Source: Ailurus styani (taxonomy: Eukaryota > Chordata > Mammalia > Carnivora > Ailuridae). From it: 64,000 bases of DNA. The translations under genes and the position numbers were made by a program. Location: positions 508,294 to 572,293 of the forward strand of contig LNAC01000777.1 in the NCBI GenBank assembly GCA_002007465.1, given 5' to 3'. Within the stretch, counting starts at the first letter, position 1; each line of letters starts with the position of its first letter. Below the pieces are notes generated by a model. The model was not told where the DNA came from. It was given only the letters and a program-made list of their open reading frames with translations, and ran no database searches. This document shows positions 1-11,051 of this stretch, one piece after another.

Positions 1-179
1 CTGGGGCCTTCCTGTTTTCCCCACATGATGTTCAAATCCATCTTCCAGTTTTCCAGGTCCTTTACAATGCAGGCCTGCTATATTTCTCTAAAATAAGGTT
101 TGCACACTTCTTAGTGGATATCCAAATGTGCACAGCTCTTGTTCATATCTTGACGCAAACTGGGCTCATTTCCATTTGG

Positions 180-375
180 TACGTGCTAATAGTTAATATT
201 GAGGAGCACTTTTGCACTGCATCTGCTAAGGGCTGCCCATGCATTATCCCATTTAATCTTCATAAAAACAATTTGAGGTTTCCCCAGTGTTACAGAGAAA
301 GATGAAGCAGAGAGCCTCAAGATCACATGATTAGTGAATGGGGCAGCAAGTATTTTAACACAGGACTGACTGCTC
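180..375 (-). repeat. MIR SINE fragment (antisense)
   Basis: The run 'CATTATCCCATTTAATC' followed by a 'GATGAAGCAGAGAG...CAAGATCACATG' block follows the order of a reverse-strand MIR core. The copy is strongly diverged. Only similarity to the remembered MIR consensus supports the call. Confidence 0.5.
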
Positions 376-394
376 AATGATTATATTCATAACT

Positions 395-715
395 GTAATG
401 TTCAGCAGACTCTCAGTTCATGTGTTCCTTTCCTTGTCACTTTTCCTCTCAGTCCCTATGCCCAAAACCTTTGCCTATCTTCCAAGCAGCTTCCCTTACT
501 AGTCAAATTCCCATTCATGTCCTCTGGTTACTTTAGAAATTTGTCTATAGTATACACTTTGCACCCAAGTGCATCTTTTCCGACAAAAAATATGAACTCT
601 TTAGGGAAAGCAATCATGTCTTCTACTAAGTCTTCATTTCCCACAGGGGTCTCTTCAGTTTAGAGTCCGACAGATACTCAATAAATACTTGTTGATAGAT
701 TGAGTCGGGTGTAAG
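395..715 (+). repeat. L2 LINE 3' end (diverged)
   Basis: The end of this block, 'CAGATACTCAATAAATACTTGTTGA', matches the characteristic L2 3' terminus, and the preceding pyrimidine-rich text resembles the L2 3' region. The copy is ancient and its left boundary is approximate. Confidence 0.45.
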
Positions 716-2530
716 TTCAGCATCATTTACCTAGGGTCTCTAGTACCAGGCACTGAACCATGATCGAAAGATTAAAGATTCTTCCCTTTTTCACAGAATT
801 CCAAACTGCAGGCAAGCAAGCTGATTGGCCAAGTTACAGTGCAATGTGATTAGCACTGTAAAAGCAGGGTTCTGGGGAGAAGCCCAAGTGAGGAGAGTTT
901 TTTGGGACAGGTTCACTGAGAAGGTTACTCCTAAGCCAGTCCAGTCTTGAAAGATGAGTGGAGACTAGAGTTTGCCCAAAGAAGATGGTTAGCAGGGCGT
1001 GGGCCCAACAGTAACGTGTGTTGTGAAACCCAACATCCTGGTGTATCTTACCAATTCCTCCTGTGTTTGACTTTCAACTAGTATACTTTAAATTACATTT
1101 GATACGTACTTCTCTTTTCCTTATATCATATTCATTGAAGTGTGGGGTCTGTTTCCTCACGTGCAAGGTAGAAGTGACATTGGCAAGGCACAGATATGAC
1201 TGGTGGCCACTGCAGGTAGTAGGGTGATCTTGGTTGCCTCTCTGAAGTGAGAGGGGAGGGGTTGGGAGCCCACTGTAGGAATAGGGAGCCTACCCTTCTC
1301 TCCTGAGGTCACACAATCCCTCTTATTTCTGGTCCACTTAACTTTGCAGATGTGACTAGTAGTCACTGCTCCTCTCCTCTTGGCATCTACCCTTTCTGCT
1401 CCTGGTGATGAACTGGCAAAAGGAGCAAGACACACCAGCACTCTGTAACACATAAAGGATAATATTTGTGTGGGTCCTGGTTCTGGGACATAGTGGAAAA
1501 AGGACTTATTGGTCATGCTTCTTAAACTGCTTGGTAAAAAATGATTCATTGGAAAGTTCTGATTTCCTCACATGAGTCTTTGTCTTACCCAGACCCTTAG
1601 CCTTGTTAACCATTTGTTTGAAGTCACGACTTACTAGACAGAAAGACCATGTAGCCCCTGAGGCTGGAAGAAGCTGGTGGTGGAGGCTGAACACATATAC
1701 CTATATTTTTATTTCTGTGAAACTGACTCAACCAGAAAATTCCTGTCCTCCCTTCTCTTTCCCTGAAAAACACATATATGCTCACCCACTCCCTCGCCAC
1801 ACACCCGCCCCCACGGTAGGGAAAAGGAAGGATGGCTGCTCAAATTTTTGAACTTAATTCAACAGAATTAATTTTGTTCAATAAACTTAATAAAATGGGA
1901 ATAAAGTAGTTTCCTTTCTTCTTGAAGGGAGGAGAGATTTAGGAAGCTGAGCAGACCCCTGGAGTATGAGTCATTCTATTTCATTTCTGTGCATTCAAGA
2001 TTCAGATGGCAGGTCCATGCAGCTCATCAAACTCTACAGACAAGGGGCACAACATCTGGACTGACCCATAAAATCCATGTCCCAGATCAGAGCCCCTAGT
2101 AGAGCATTATTCTCTCATGTACACTTTTGGAGACACTTCAAGGTGATGTTATCATTAAATAATAAGCCATAGAAAAAAATCAGGTTGATATTTAAGTAAT
2201 GTTACAACCTATCCTATATAGTAATATACCCCTTTACACAAATAGGCAAAGAATGATTAATAGTCTATTGACATGAAATTCCACTTGTGCTTGATTTGAT
2301 CTTTTAAGATTTCTGGATTCAGGAATGAAGAAATTTAGATCAGAGAGAGCACACAGTTTTCCAGTTTAAGAGCCAACCAGATGGAAGAATTTTTCTGCCT
2401 GAAGGGCTGGGAAGGGCTGAGAGGTAAGCCTGAGCTTTAAGGTAAATGTAGGTGTCATGGGCAGTTATGGTTTGCCCTGGGCCCTGCAGGCAGGAGGGCT
2501 GGTGCTTGAGTCTTGAACTCACCAACACTT
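716..2530. other. Unique non-coding sequence
   Basis: I recognise no gene or repeat here. Short open frames at 1157-1549 and 1603-1851 have no family resemblance and no splice context. Confidence 0.5.
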
Positions 2531-2534
2531 TGCC

Positions 2535-2725
2535 GAACATCTGAGAGTGAGGGTGAGTGTGTGAGTGTGGGTATAAGCACATGTGAGTGTGTCTGGGTGT
2601 GTATGTGTGTGTGAGGTTGAGCATGCATGAATGTATGTATGTAAGTATATGTCTAAGTGCATGTAAGTGTGTGTATGTGAGTGTGTGTATGTGTATGTGA
2701 GTGTGCATGTGTATGTATTGTGTAG
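2535..2725. repeat. TG-rich simple repeat (degenerate)
   Basis: Imperfect GTGTGA/GTATGT units run through the whole interval. The open frame on the opposite strand (2340-2792) is a translation of this low-complexity tract, rich in His/Thr, and not a gene. Confidence 0.85.
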
Positions 2726-3895
2726 GTGATGCCTGTTTCTCCCAAATTATTCTTGGATCTAACTTTGTTTTGTGAGGTTCAACTCTTTCCATTTTATTTA
2801 TAAGGAAAAGAACTTTGAATAAATCAGGTTAGGTATGAAGCTACGTTAACTTTTGTCCCCATCCCTTGCAAGCAATAAAAATTTCCTACCTTCTTACTGT
2901 GTACAGAGCTGAGAAGAGAACACATGCCCTTCTTATGAGCCAGCCTCTTTCTCTGCAGAGCAGTGCTGGGGACAGCACTAATTGTGTGAAAATGAGGCAA
3001 GGATGGCCAAGGTCAAGCTTAGGAAAGGAAGCCAAATGGTTGAACTCTATGTTCTACCTGCTGGGTCTTACTGCTGTTTTTGTGTAAAGTTGACCTCCAC
3101 TGAGACACTTCTGCATTTGTCCCTACTGCTCAGATAGGCCATCGTGACTTTTTTCCGATGTAATTTTAAAAGCAGTTAATGCCCAGAGTTGACTTGGGGG
3201 AAATCCTGTTTGATATTTCACCTCGAATGACTTCAGAACAAATCTATTTTTATCTTTTAAAAGTTCCTTTTGGTGAAACTTGTTGTGGAATTCTTTATTG
3301 CTCAGTGTGTTTACAACGGTTGTTTTTATAGAGGCCTTTATTTTCAAAGAAATACATGCTGCATATTTACCTAATGGGCTAGACAATGACTAAGGAGCAA
3401 ATTATATAAGGATTATTACATGGACTTAGTGTGTGTTCTATAGTTTTATGACTCACAGGCAACTTGTTTGTATTGCCTTTATGGGCAGAGGTGTTTTAAG
3501 AAAACCTTTTGTAGAGCAAGAATTGTGAAAGGTTGCCAGTCCTTGCAAAGCTCTGCCAAGGGGTGAAGCTTTTACTGCTAGAGCCACGGCTGAGTGCTGT
3601 TGAAGGTAGAGGGTAAATTATGAAATGCCAAAGAGTTTTCCACAACCCAGCTGCCTCAACACAGCCCTTATCCTTCAGGAGAGTTAATTCCAGGCTTAAA
3701 CAGAAGCCACCATTTTAGAAATATACGTACTTCTTCAAAGTGCCAGCAGTTCTAAGTTTGGTGAGTAGAGACAGCATTTATAGTGGTTATCCATGCTCGG
3801 GTGGCGGGATGGGAAAGGAACTCACCTTGGAATCCTGAGGAGACTGTATAAAGCTGTCCATAGCTTCATTAAAGACGTTTTGTTTGTTTGTTTGT
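2726..3895. other. Unique non-coding sequence
   Basis: No coding exon, RNA gene or clear repeat is seen. A short GTTT repeat at about 3878-3894 precedes the L1 fragment that follows. Confidence 0.5.
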
Positions 3896-3899
3896 CTTA

Positions 3900-4345
3900 A
3901 TAATAGCTGGTGCTATTTTCAAAAGGTAATGTAAAATACACATAATGTAAAGTTTATCATCTTCATGGTTTTTAAGTGTACATTTCAGCAGTGCTAAGTA
4001 TATTCACACTGTTGTACAAACATCACCACCATCTATATCTAGAACTTTATCCTGCAAAACTGAAACTTTGTGCTGATTAAACAATACCTCCTCACTCACC
4101 CCTTCCTCAAGCCCCTGGTAACTACTATTCTACTCTCCATCTCTATGAATTCTATTACTCTAGGTACCTCACATAAGTGGACTCTTACAGTATTTGTCTT
4201 TTATGACTGGCTTTGTTCACTAAGCATGTCCTTAAGGTTCATCCATTTGTAACATAGGTCAGAATTTCCTTCCTTTTTTAAGGCTGAATAATATTCCATT
4301 GTATTTTTAGATCACACTTCGTTTGTTGATGGATGTTGGGATTGT
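3900..4345 (-). mobile_element. Ancient L1 3' region, antisense
   Basis: The order of phrases 'GTAAAATACACATAATGTAAAGT', 'CATCACCACCATCTATATCT', 'GGCTGAATAATATTCCATTGTAT' and 'TTGTTGATGGATG' is that of an antisense L1 3' UTR and ORF2 C-terminal region of an old (L1M-type) subfamily. It is 5'-truncated and has no open frame. Confidence 0.75.
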
Positions 4346-4582
4346 CTGGGAGTGCATTTTTTTATTCCTGTTTTTTTCTCAAGTTTAATTCAGCCCTTGG
4401 GATCAGGTGTGTCAGGTGTGGGCTAGTGGTGTGAAATGTCTGCCTGACTCCTTATTGCTGAGCTCAGCTGTGCACTACCTATAGCTAGTTTATGTCAAGT
4501 CCATTCAACTTCAGGTTTTCTCACAACTGCAAGACATTTGGCATTGTGAGTCTTTGCTGGTAGTGCTCATTCCAGCACAAGG

Positions 4583-5190
4583 TAGTGTTCTGGACTGACT
4601 GCTTCTATCTCCCCCAAATTCATGCTGAAGCCCTAACTCCACTGTGACTGTATTTAGAGATAAGGCTTCTAAGGGGATGATAAAAGTAAAATGAGTTCAT
4701 GAGAGTGGGGACCTAATCCAATAGGACAGGCACCCTTCCAGGAAGAGGAAGAATGAAGGTGCCTGGGTGGCTCAGTCAGTTAAGTGTTTGCTTTTGGCTC
4801 AGGTCATGATCCCGGGGTTCTGGGATCAAACCCCACATTGGGCTCCATGCTGAGCTGGGAGTCTGCCTCTCCCTCTTCCTCTGCCCCTTCCCCTGGCTTG
4901 TGTTCTCTCTCTCTTGCAAAAAAATAAATAAAATCTTAAAAAAAAAAAGGAAGAATGAAAAAAAAAAGAAAAGGAAGAATGACTTGGGCTCTCTCTACCA
5001 TGTGAGGACAAAGCAAGAAGGTGGTCCTCTGCAAGCCAGGAAGAGAGCTCTCATGAGAAGCTGAATCAGCGAGCACCTTCACTGGAACTTCCAGCCTCCA
5101 GAACTGGGATAAGTAAGTTTCTGTTTTTCAGCCACTCAGTTTGTGGTCATTTGTTGAGGCAGCCTCAGATGACTAAGATGATTAGTGACC
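4583..5190 (+). mobile_element. MaLR/MLT1-type LTR, split by a CanSINE
   Basis: The left half (4583-4746) has the MLT1-like pattern 'CCCCCAAATTCATGCTGAAGCCC'. The right half (4983-5190) has 'ACCATGTGAGGACAAAGCAAGAAGG' and 'TTCCAGCCTCCAGAACTG', typical of the 3' part of MLT1 LTRs. A CanSINE sits between the halves. I see no internal viral sequence, so it looks like a diverged solo LTR. Confidence 0.7.
4757..4948 (+). mobile_element. CanSINE (tRNA-Lys SINE), sense
   Basis: It has the head 'GTGCCTGGGTGGCTCAGTCA', the tRNA-derived box B-like 'GGGATCAAACCCC', a CT-rich body and an A-rich tail. The 10-bp target duplication GGAAGAATGA lies at 4747-4756 and 4949-4958, with a third copy at 4973-4982. 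It is inserted in the MaLR LTR. Confidence 0.93.
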
Positions 5191-5617
5191 TATAAAAGAA
5201 AGAAACTCTTTCCCCCTAACCTAGCAGCTTCAAGGTTGTATGCGTTCTTTAGTCACGTTGTATGGTACCCATGAGGAAGAGTCAAGGCTGTGAATCTTGG
5301 GAACAAATACCCCTGCTCCTATCACTGCTGAGAGCTTTCCCTTGGCAAGGGTCACATTTACAAAGACTTCTGTGCAAATAAAATGATCTCATTTGGAATG
5401 TCTTTGTGATTGTAGAAAGACATCCTTGTTAAGGGACTACTTGTTAAACTACTCTTTTTTAAGAGTGGCGACACCCTGAGGCTCATTTATTACTGTCTCT
5501 GTCCACTGGAGATCCCACCTATGCATTGAAGAATGATGGTAAAAATAATATTTATGCAATAAGCTGCTGAAAAAAATCAAATGGAGCCCCTCTTTGTTGA
5601 AGGCAGAGATTACTGAC
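5191..5617. other. Unique non-coding sequence
   Basis: AT-rich, with no gene or repeat that I recognise. Confidence 0.5.
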
Positions 5618-5635
5618 CTATTCGTAATGATTTTA

Positions 5636-5831
5636 TTTTATTTTATTTTTTTTAAAGATTTTATTTCTTTATTTGACACAGAGAGAGAGAGATCACAAGT
5701 AGGCAGAGAGAGAGGAGGAAGCAGGCTCCCTGCCGAGCAGAGAGCCCAATATGGGCCTTGATCCCAGGACCCTGAGATCATGACCTGAGCCGAAAGCAGA
5801 GGCTTTAACCCACTGAGCCACCCAGGCGCCC
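5636..5831 (-). mobile_element. CanSINE, antisense
   Basis: It begins with a T-rich tail and ends with 'CTGAGCCACCCAGGCGCC'. It is flanked by a perfect 18-bp target duplication, CTATTCGTAATGATTTTA, at 5618-5635 and 5831-5848 (one shared base). The body matches the young 'TTTAACCCACTGAGCC' variant. Confidence 0.95.
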
Positions 5832-5848
5832 TATTCGTAATGATTTTA

Positions 5849-6436
5849 AATGGAATTTTGATCAGGAAGATTTGCAGCTTTGCAAACACAAAGGTTATTA
5901 CATCTCTATTTAGGGAGAGAAGTATTTTTCTCTGAAATTCAAATTGACAAGTGGCACATTAGTTGATCTAAGGAAGGATCATAGTTTCCATAAATTTTTA
6001 TCTGTTGCTTGATTAGAATGTTTTATTCTGTTGCTGTGGGATATAATAATAAATAATATATAAAATAATAAAATCCATCCAGACAGCCCTGAGAGCAAAT
6101 GTTTCCTATTAGGGTCAGTGGAGATGGGGTGAGAGGTAGAAACAGGCCTACAGAGATCTGTGAGCTAAACTAGAGGCAGGCAGCAACTGAGGCTTCTGGG
6201 ATGCAGGTAAGGAAGTCTGAGGAGGGAGAAAGTCTGAGAACCTCTCCCTGCAGGAGTGGCATGCCCAGCCTTTTGCTGGACCATACATGGGCAGCAGCAC
6301 TGGACCACTCTCTGCCTTCTCTTGTCCTCCCATGAGTCCATGAAAGAAAGGACAGGCCAGCTCATTGGAAGCACATCCAGCTGAACTCTGGGAGAAGCTG
6401 AACCTGGAGACCTCAGTGGTTTCCAAAGCTTTTAAG
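5849..6436. other. Unique non-coding sequence
   Basis: I recognise no gene. The 92-aa minus-strand frame at 6148-6426 overlaps others and lacks family or exon features. Confidence 0.45.
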
Positions 6437-6560
6437 ACAACTATCCTTTTTTCTTTTCTTATTCTCTTTTCCTTCCTTTCCTTTCTTTTTTCTTTCTTTC
6501 TTCCTCCCCCCTTCCCTTCCCCCCTTCCCTTCTCTCTTCTTCCCTTTCCTCCTTTCTGTC
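6437..6560. repeat. Homopyrimidine (CT-rich) tract
   Basis: About 120 bases are almost purely C and T (CTTTTCTT, TTCCTTTC, CCCCCTTCCC units). Such tracts can form triplex DNA. The plus-strand frame there encodes Phe/Leu/Pro low complexity only. Confidence 0.85.
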
Positions 6561-6650
6561 ACCAATAAACTTTAATCAGAAATATTAATTTCACAATTTT
6601 AAAATTTGTGTGGAACTACAAAAGAATTTGAGTAGCCAAAGCATTCTTTT

Positions 6651-6773
6651 TTAAAAATTTTTTTCCCATAGCAAAAACCCTCCCCAATGTCCTTAACCCA
6701 GCCCTATCCCCCCACCCCCCAGTAACCCTCAGTTTGTTTCGTGAGATGAAGAGTCTCTTATGGTTTGTCTCCT
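6651..6773 (-). mobile_element. L1 3' UTR tail, antisense, inserted in the sense L1
   Basis: The block 'CAAAAACCCTCCCCAATGTCC ... CAGTAACCCTCAG' through 'TTATGGTTTGTCTCCTT' matches the 3' UTR of the young L1 at about 59990-60104 in the same antisense orientation. A T/A-rich tail lies at its left. Host L1 codons join across it. I see no convincing target duplication. Confidence 0.82.
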
Positions 6774-6848
6774 TAGAGAAAGCAAAAGTGGAGGCATCAC
6801 AATTCCAGACTTTGAATTATATTACAAAGTTGTTGTAATCAAAGCAGT

Positions 6849-7274
6849 ATGGAACCAGCACAAAAAAGGACACATAAATCAATGGAACAGAATAGAAAAC
6901 TCAGAAATGAGTCCACAACTATATTGTCAACTAACCTAGAAGAAAGCAGGAAAGAATATTCAATGGAAAAAAGTCTGTTCAACAAATGGTGTTGGGAAAA
7001 CTGGACAGCTACATGCAAAAGAATAAAACTGGACTTCTTTCTTACACCAAACACAAAAACAAATTCAAAATGGATTAAAGACCTAAATGTGAGACCCGAA
7101 ACCATAAAAATCCTAGAGGAGAACACAGGCAGTAACCTCTTTGACATCAGCCATCGCAACTTCTTTCTAGATATGTCTCCAGCAAAAATGAACTATTGGG
7201 ACTTCATCAAAATAAAAAAGCTTCTGCCCAGTGAAGGAAACATCAACAAAACTAAAAGGCAACCTATGGATTAG
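6849..7274 (+). pseudogene. L1 ORF2 fragment, out of frame remnant
   Basis: This 141-codon stretch is the ORF2 region between the reverse transcriptase and the C-terminal Cys-rich domain of the degraded L1. '[18 protein letters not shown]' and '[13 protein letters not shown]' align with the intact ORF2 further right. Its first part (to about residue 25) is in a shifted frame relative to real ORF2, and it ends at a premature stop (TAG). It is not functional. Confidence 0.85.
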
Positions 7275-7826
7275 GAGAAGCTATTTGCAAATGACATATT
7301 TGATAAAGGGTTAGTATCCAAAATATATAAAGAACTTATCAACTCAAAACCCAAAAAACAAATAATCTAGTTAAGAAATGGGCCAAAGACATGAATAGGT
7401 ATTCCTCCAAAGAAGGCATTCACATGGCCTACAGACACATGAAAAGATGCTCAACATCATTCATCATCAGGGAAATGCAAATCAAAATTACAATATCATC
7501 TCACACCTGTCAGAATGGCTAACCTCAACAACACAAGAAACAACCGGTATTAGTGAGGATATAGAGAAAGGGGAATCCTTGTGCAAACTGATGGGAATGT
7601 GAACTGGTGCAACCACTGTGGAAAACAGTACAGAGGTTCCCAAAAAAGTTAAAAATAGAACTACCTTATGACCCAGCAATTGCACTACTTGGTATTTCCC
7701 AAAGAATACAAAAACACTAATTCAAAGGGATACATGTACCCTGTTGTTTATAACAGCATTACCTGCAATAGCCAAATCATGGAAAGAGCCCAGTGTCCAT
7801 CAGCTGATAAATGGATAAAGAAGATG

Positions 7827-7827
<1 letters not shown>

Positions 7828-7878
<51 letters not shown>
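7828..7878. repeat. (CA)n microsatellite, 51 bp
   Basis: A perfect CA run lies inside the degraded L1, where intact copies have a TATATATA-type stretch. It is probably length-polymorphic. Confidence 0.98.
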
Positions 7879-7880
<2 letters not shown>

Positions 7881-8290
7881 GGATAGTATTTGGTCATAAA
7901 AAGAATGAAATCTTGCCATTTGCAATGACAAAGATGGAACTAGAGGGTATTATGCTAAGTGAAATTTTGTCAGTCAGAGAAACACAAATACCATATGATT
8001 TCACTCATATGTGGAATTTAAGAAACAAAACAAATAAGCAAAAGGAGGGAAAAAGAGAGGGGGGGGGCAAACCAAGAAAGAGACTCTTTACCATAGAGAA
8101 CAAAGGGATGGTTACCAGAGGGGAGGTGGGTGGGGGATGGGTGAAAATAGGTGATGGGAATTAAGGAGTACACTGGTTATGATGAGCAGTGGGTGTTGTA
8201 TGGAAGTGTTGAATCACTAGATTGTATACAAGAAACTAATACTGCCTGTATTTTAACTAAGTGCAGTTTAAAACTTAAGAAAAATAAATG

Positions 8291-9869
8291 TATGTATATA
8301 AGCTACAGGAATAACTGTTTGCTTAACTCATTGGAAAAGAAAAATAAATGTTACTTTCATCTGGATGGGGTGAGAAAGCAGAGACAGTTACTCCTGTGAT
8401 TACCTGGGTGAAGGTCAGAGGGGGTACTGCCATAGCTGGAAACCCCCAACTGGAATGGATGGGAACCCCTCAGTTCCTAAACCTCAGGGGAGGGATGGTG
8501 GCTATAGCCCAGACTGGTCGTCTGTGGCTCTATAGACACACTGGCTGGAGTATGGGTGTCGCCCTTGCAGTTTCTATTGCTAATTCTTGGAGAAGAGTCT
8601 TCTGCCCGGCCAGCCCCTTCCCTCCCACAATGTGTATACTGTATCTGAAATAGCTGGGAGTAACAACATCAACAAATTCAAAATAGGAACTGAGGTTTCA
8701 GACATACGAGAGTAACCAGAGTCAAAGACACACACACTAGCTTGGACAACCTCCTCCTTTAAATTGGTGAAGTGCTTTTTTAGATAATTTTCCCGCCACT
8801 TTTATGCAGCAGAGTTGACAACCAGGGCATGGTCATACTCATCAATATTTGCTGGAGTAGCAGGGGAGTAGTGGCAAATGTTCAAGTCTAAGTATACAAG
8901 TACAAGTCACCTTAAAGCAAATTCATTGTTTCTTTTGACAGGGCCAATAGACTAGTAGGTCAAGGAAATGCTGCCACTGTGGGGTATTCCCAAGGCATTC
9001 GGCCCAGTCTCTCCTTATAGTATCCTTGTGTACACACCAAAGGCATGTGACTAGAGGTCAGTATAATGGCAGTTCCTTAACAGGTTCAGTGACTACACCC
9101 AGCAAAGACTGGTCTAGGTGATGACCAGCAGTAACTTGGAGAGATGCTTCTCATGCAGAGTCATGGGACTCAGCTCTGTCTTAACCCAGGATAAACACAT
9201 TTGGAAGGACAGCACAGATAAAAGGATTTTGTAGCACAGTTTAGAAAGAAAATCTGAACAAGATAGAAAAGCATTTTAAAAGCTTAAATGTAAATTATCT
9301 TCAATTGGGTTGTGAGAGTTAACTTCACTAGTATTCCAGAGGTGTAGTAGTACCCAGCACCCAGTAGCATAAAGTATAAAAAGTACCTAGATCTTATGGT
9401 AGAAAGTAGATTTCATCTGTCTACTCAGTCCATCTTTGGTTACATTATGGAAAGGTATTTCCTTCTGTAGTGCTGAACTGCTCCTCTCTTCTCTGGGCCA
9501 GTGTAACCACTTTTGGAATACCGGCATTCAGTTTTGGGCAATCCATTTAAAAGAAGGACAAAATATGCCCAAAACACAGAGATCAGCGATAAAAGGACTT
9601 CAAGAAGAATGAAAAACTGGAGATCTCAGCTACCTTCTACTCTGACGGCATAGCCTAGGAAAGCAAGGGAAAACTGTGGGTAGCCTCCAAAGGCAAATGT
9701 AGGACTGGGGATGAAAAAAAAATTTTTTATGTTCAGAGAGGTAGAGAGGCAAGACAGGATGCCCTGAAAAGAGGTGAGATCAATCTCATTTCCAAAAGCT
9801 CAGGCACAAACCTGGTGGTAACCAGCTTTTGGACTGGATAGTTCCTACTAACGCTGGGATTTCATGAAT
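8291..9869. other. Unique non-coding sequence
   Basis: No exon, RNA gene or clear repeat is seen. 'AGAAAAATAAATGT' occurs at about 8278 and again at about 8338, a short A-rich coincidence or a remnant of tail duplication. Confidence 0.5.
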
Positions 9870-10010
9870 TCATGATTAAGAGTCAGGAAACCAAGGTTCT
9901 AACCCCCTATTTGCCACAAACTGCCTTAGTGACCTTAAGCAAGTTGTTCCAATTCTCTGGATCTCATTTTTCTCCTCTGCTAAAATAGGAAGTTGGACAG
10001 AATTAAGGTT
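9870..10010 (+). repeat. MIR SINE fragment (sense)
   Basis: 'GTGACCTTAAGCAAGTTGTT' followed by 'CTCTGGATCTCATTTTTCTCCTCTGCTAAAATAGG' follows the MIR core. It is ancient and diverged. Confidence 0.75.
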
Positions 10011-10363
10011 TAATTGATTCATGTTTTCTGTTACCTTTTTCACCATGGATTTCTGCCAAGGGCTAATAGTTTATGATCTCCTTCTTTTTTCAATAGAAAA
10101 GGGTTTTATTTTAGTTTGGGTATTTAGTTTTTCTTTTCTTCTGCTGTTTTCTTCCTGGGAAAGGAGTCAATGACCATCATTTATGGGAAGGGACTGTAGT
10201 TTTTACTGTATTTTGTGATTATTTCAATGTCCACATCTGAATTCAGCCTATTCCTTAAGCTGGCTGGTGGTGGCAACTAATCTGGCCTGTCAGTCCCACG
10301 GGGCCTTTACCTTCTTTCTGATGGCTCTAAATTGAGAAAAATAGAAGTTTATGAAAAGCAGTT

Positions 10364-10561
10364 GAGGGATGCCTGGGTGGCTCAGTTGTTAAGCATCTGC
10401 CTTCCACTCAGGTCATGGTCCCATGGTCCTGGGATCAAGCCCCGCATTGGGCTCCCTGCTCAATGGGGAGTCTGCTTCTCTCTCTCCCTCTGCCCCTGCT
10501 TGTGTTCCCTCTCTTGCTGTCTCTCTCTCTGTCAAATAAATAAACAAATAAATTTTTAAAA
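10364..10561 (+). mobile_element. CanSINE, sense
   Basis: It has the head 'GATGCCTGGGTGGCTCAG', the body 'GGGCTCCCTGCTCAATGGGG' and the tail 'AAATAAATAAACAAATAAA'. A diverged 19-bp target duplication lies at 10345-10363 and 10562-10580 (AAGTTTATGAAAAGCAGTT versus AAGTTTAGGAAAAACGGTT), which implies an older insertion. Confidence 0.93.
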
Positions 10562-10679
10562 AAGTTTAGGAAAAACGGTTCAAACATCCAAGTAATTTAA
10601 AATCCAGTGGAGGACAAAGAACAGGCATAATTTGGATTGATGAAGAGCCCATTAGAATGGGCAGATGGGAGGCAGTGTG

Positions 10680-10745
10680 GATGCACATTTATGTCTATGT
10701 GGGTGTGCATGTGTGTGCCCATGTGCACACGTGTGTGTGTCCGTG
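10680..10745. repeat. TG/CA-rich simple repeat
   Basis: Imperfect GTGTGC/CATGTG units with alternating purine and pyrimidine are visible. Confidence 0.75.
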
Positions 10746-10848
10746 TAGGAGTGGCACTCCTGCAGTAGTTTTATGACTGCCCAGTCATAAACCTGGGTTT
10801 TATGGCTGGCTGCATCCATCTGAAGAGGCTGGGTAAGGTCCAACTCTT

Positions 10849-11038
10849 TTTTTTTAAATATTTTATTTATTCATATGACATAGAGAGAGAAAGCACAAGC
10901 AGGGTGAGTAGCAGGCAGAGGGAGAAGAAGACTCCCCACTGAGCAGGGAGCCCGATGTGGGACGCGATCCCAGGACCCTGGGACCATGACCTGAGCTGAA
11001 GGCAGTCGCTCAGCCAACTGAGCCACCCAGGCATCCCG
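10849..11038 (-). mobile_element. CanSINE, antisense
   Basis: A T-rich tail begins it and 'ACTGAGCCACCCAGGCATCCC' ends it. The perfect 13-bp target duplication AGGTCCAACTCTT lies at 10836-10848 and 11039-11051. Confidence 0.94.
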
Positions 11039-11051
11039 AGGTCCAACTCTT

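Larger units (their letters stand above)
6575..8290 (+). mobile_element. Degraded L1, sense, 5'-truncated, with an inserted L1 tail
   Basis: The sense ORF2 C-terminal half starts near 6575 ('TTTGTGTGGAACTACAAAAGAATTTGAGTAGCC'), is interrupted at about 6651-6773, then resumes at 6774 encoding [13 protein letters not shown]. It continues to a 3' UTR ending in an A-rich tail near 8290. Residues such as NKWCWENW and SKWIKDLNV match the intact ORF2 at 60179-63994. Several frameshifts and stops are visible, so it is dead. Confidence 0.9.

Noticed and set aside
2340..2792. 150-codon minus-strand frame rich in His and Thr
   Set aside because: It is a translation of the degenerate TG repeat.
8278..8352. 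AGAAAAATAAATGT repeated 60 bp apart at the end of the sense L1
   Set aside because: Short and A-rich; it can arise from tail slippage and does not bracket a defined element.
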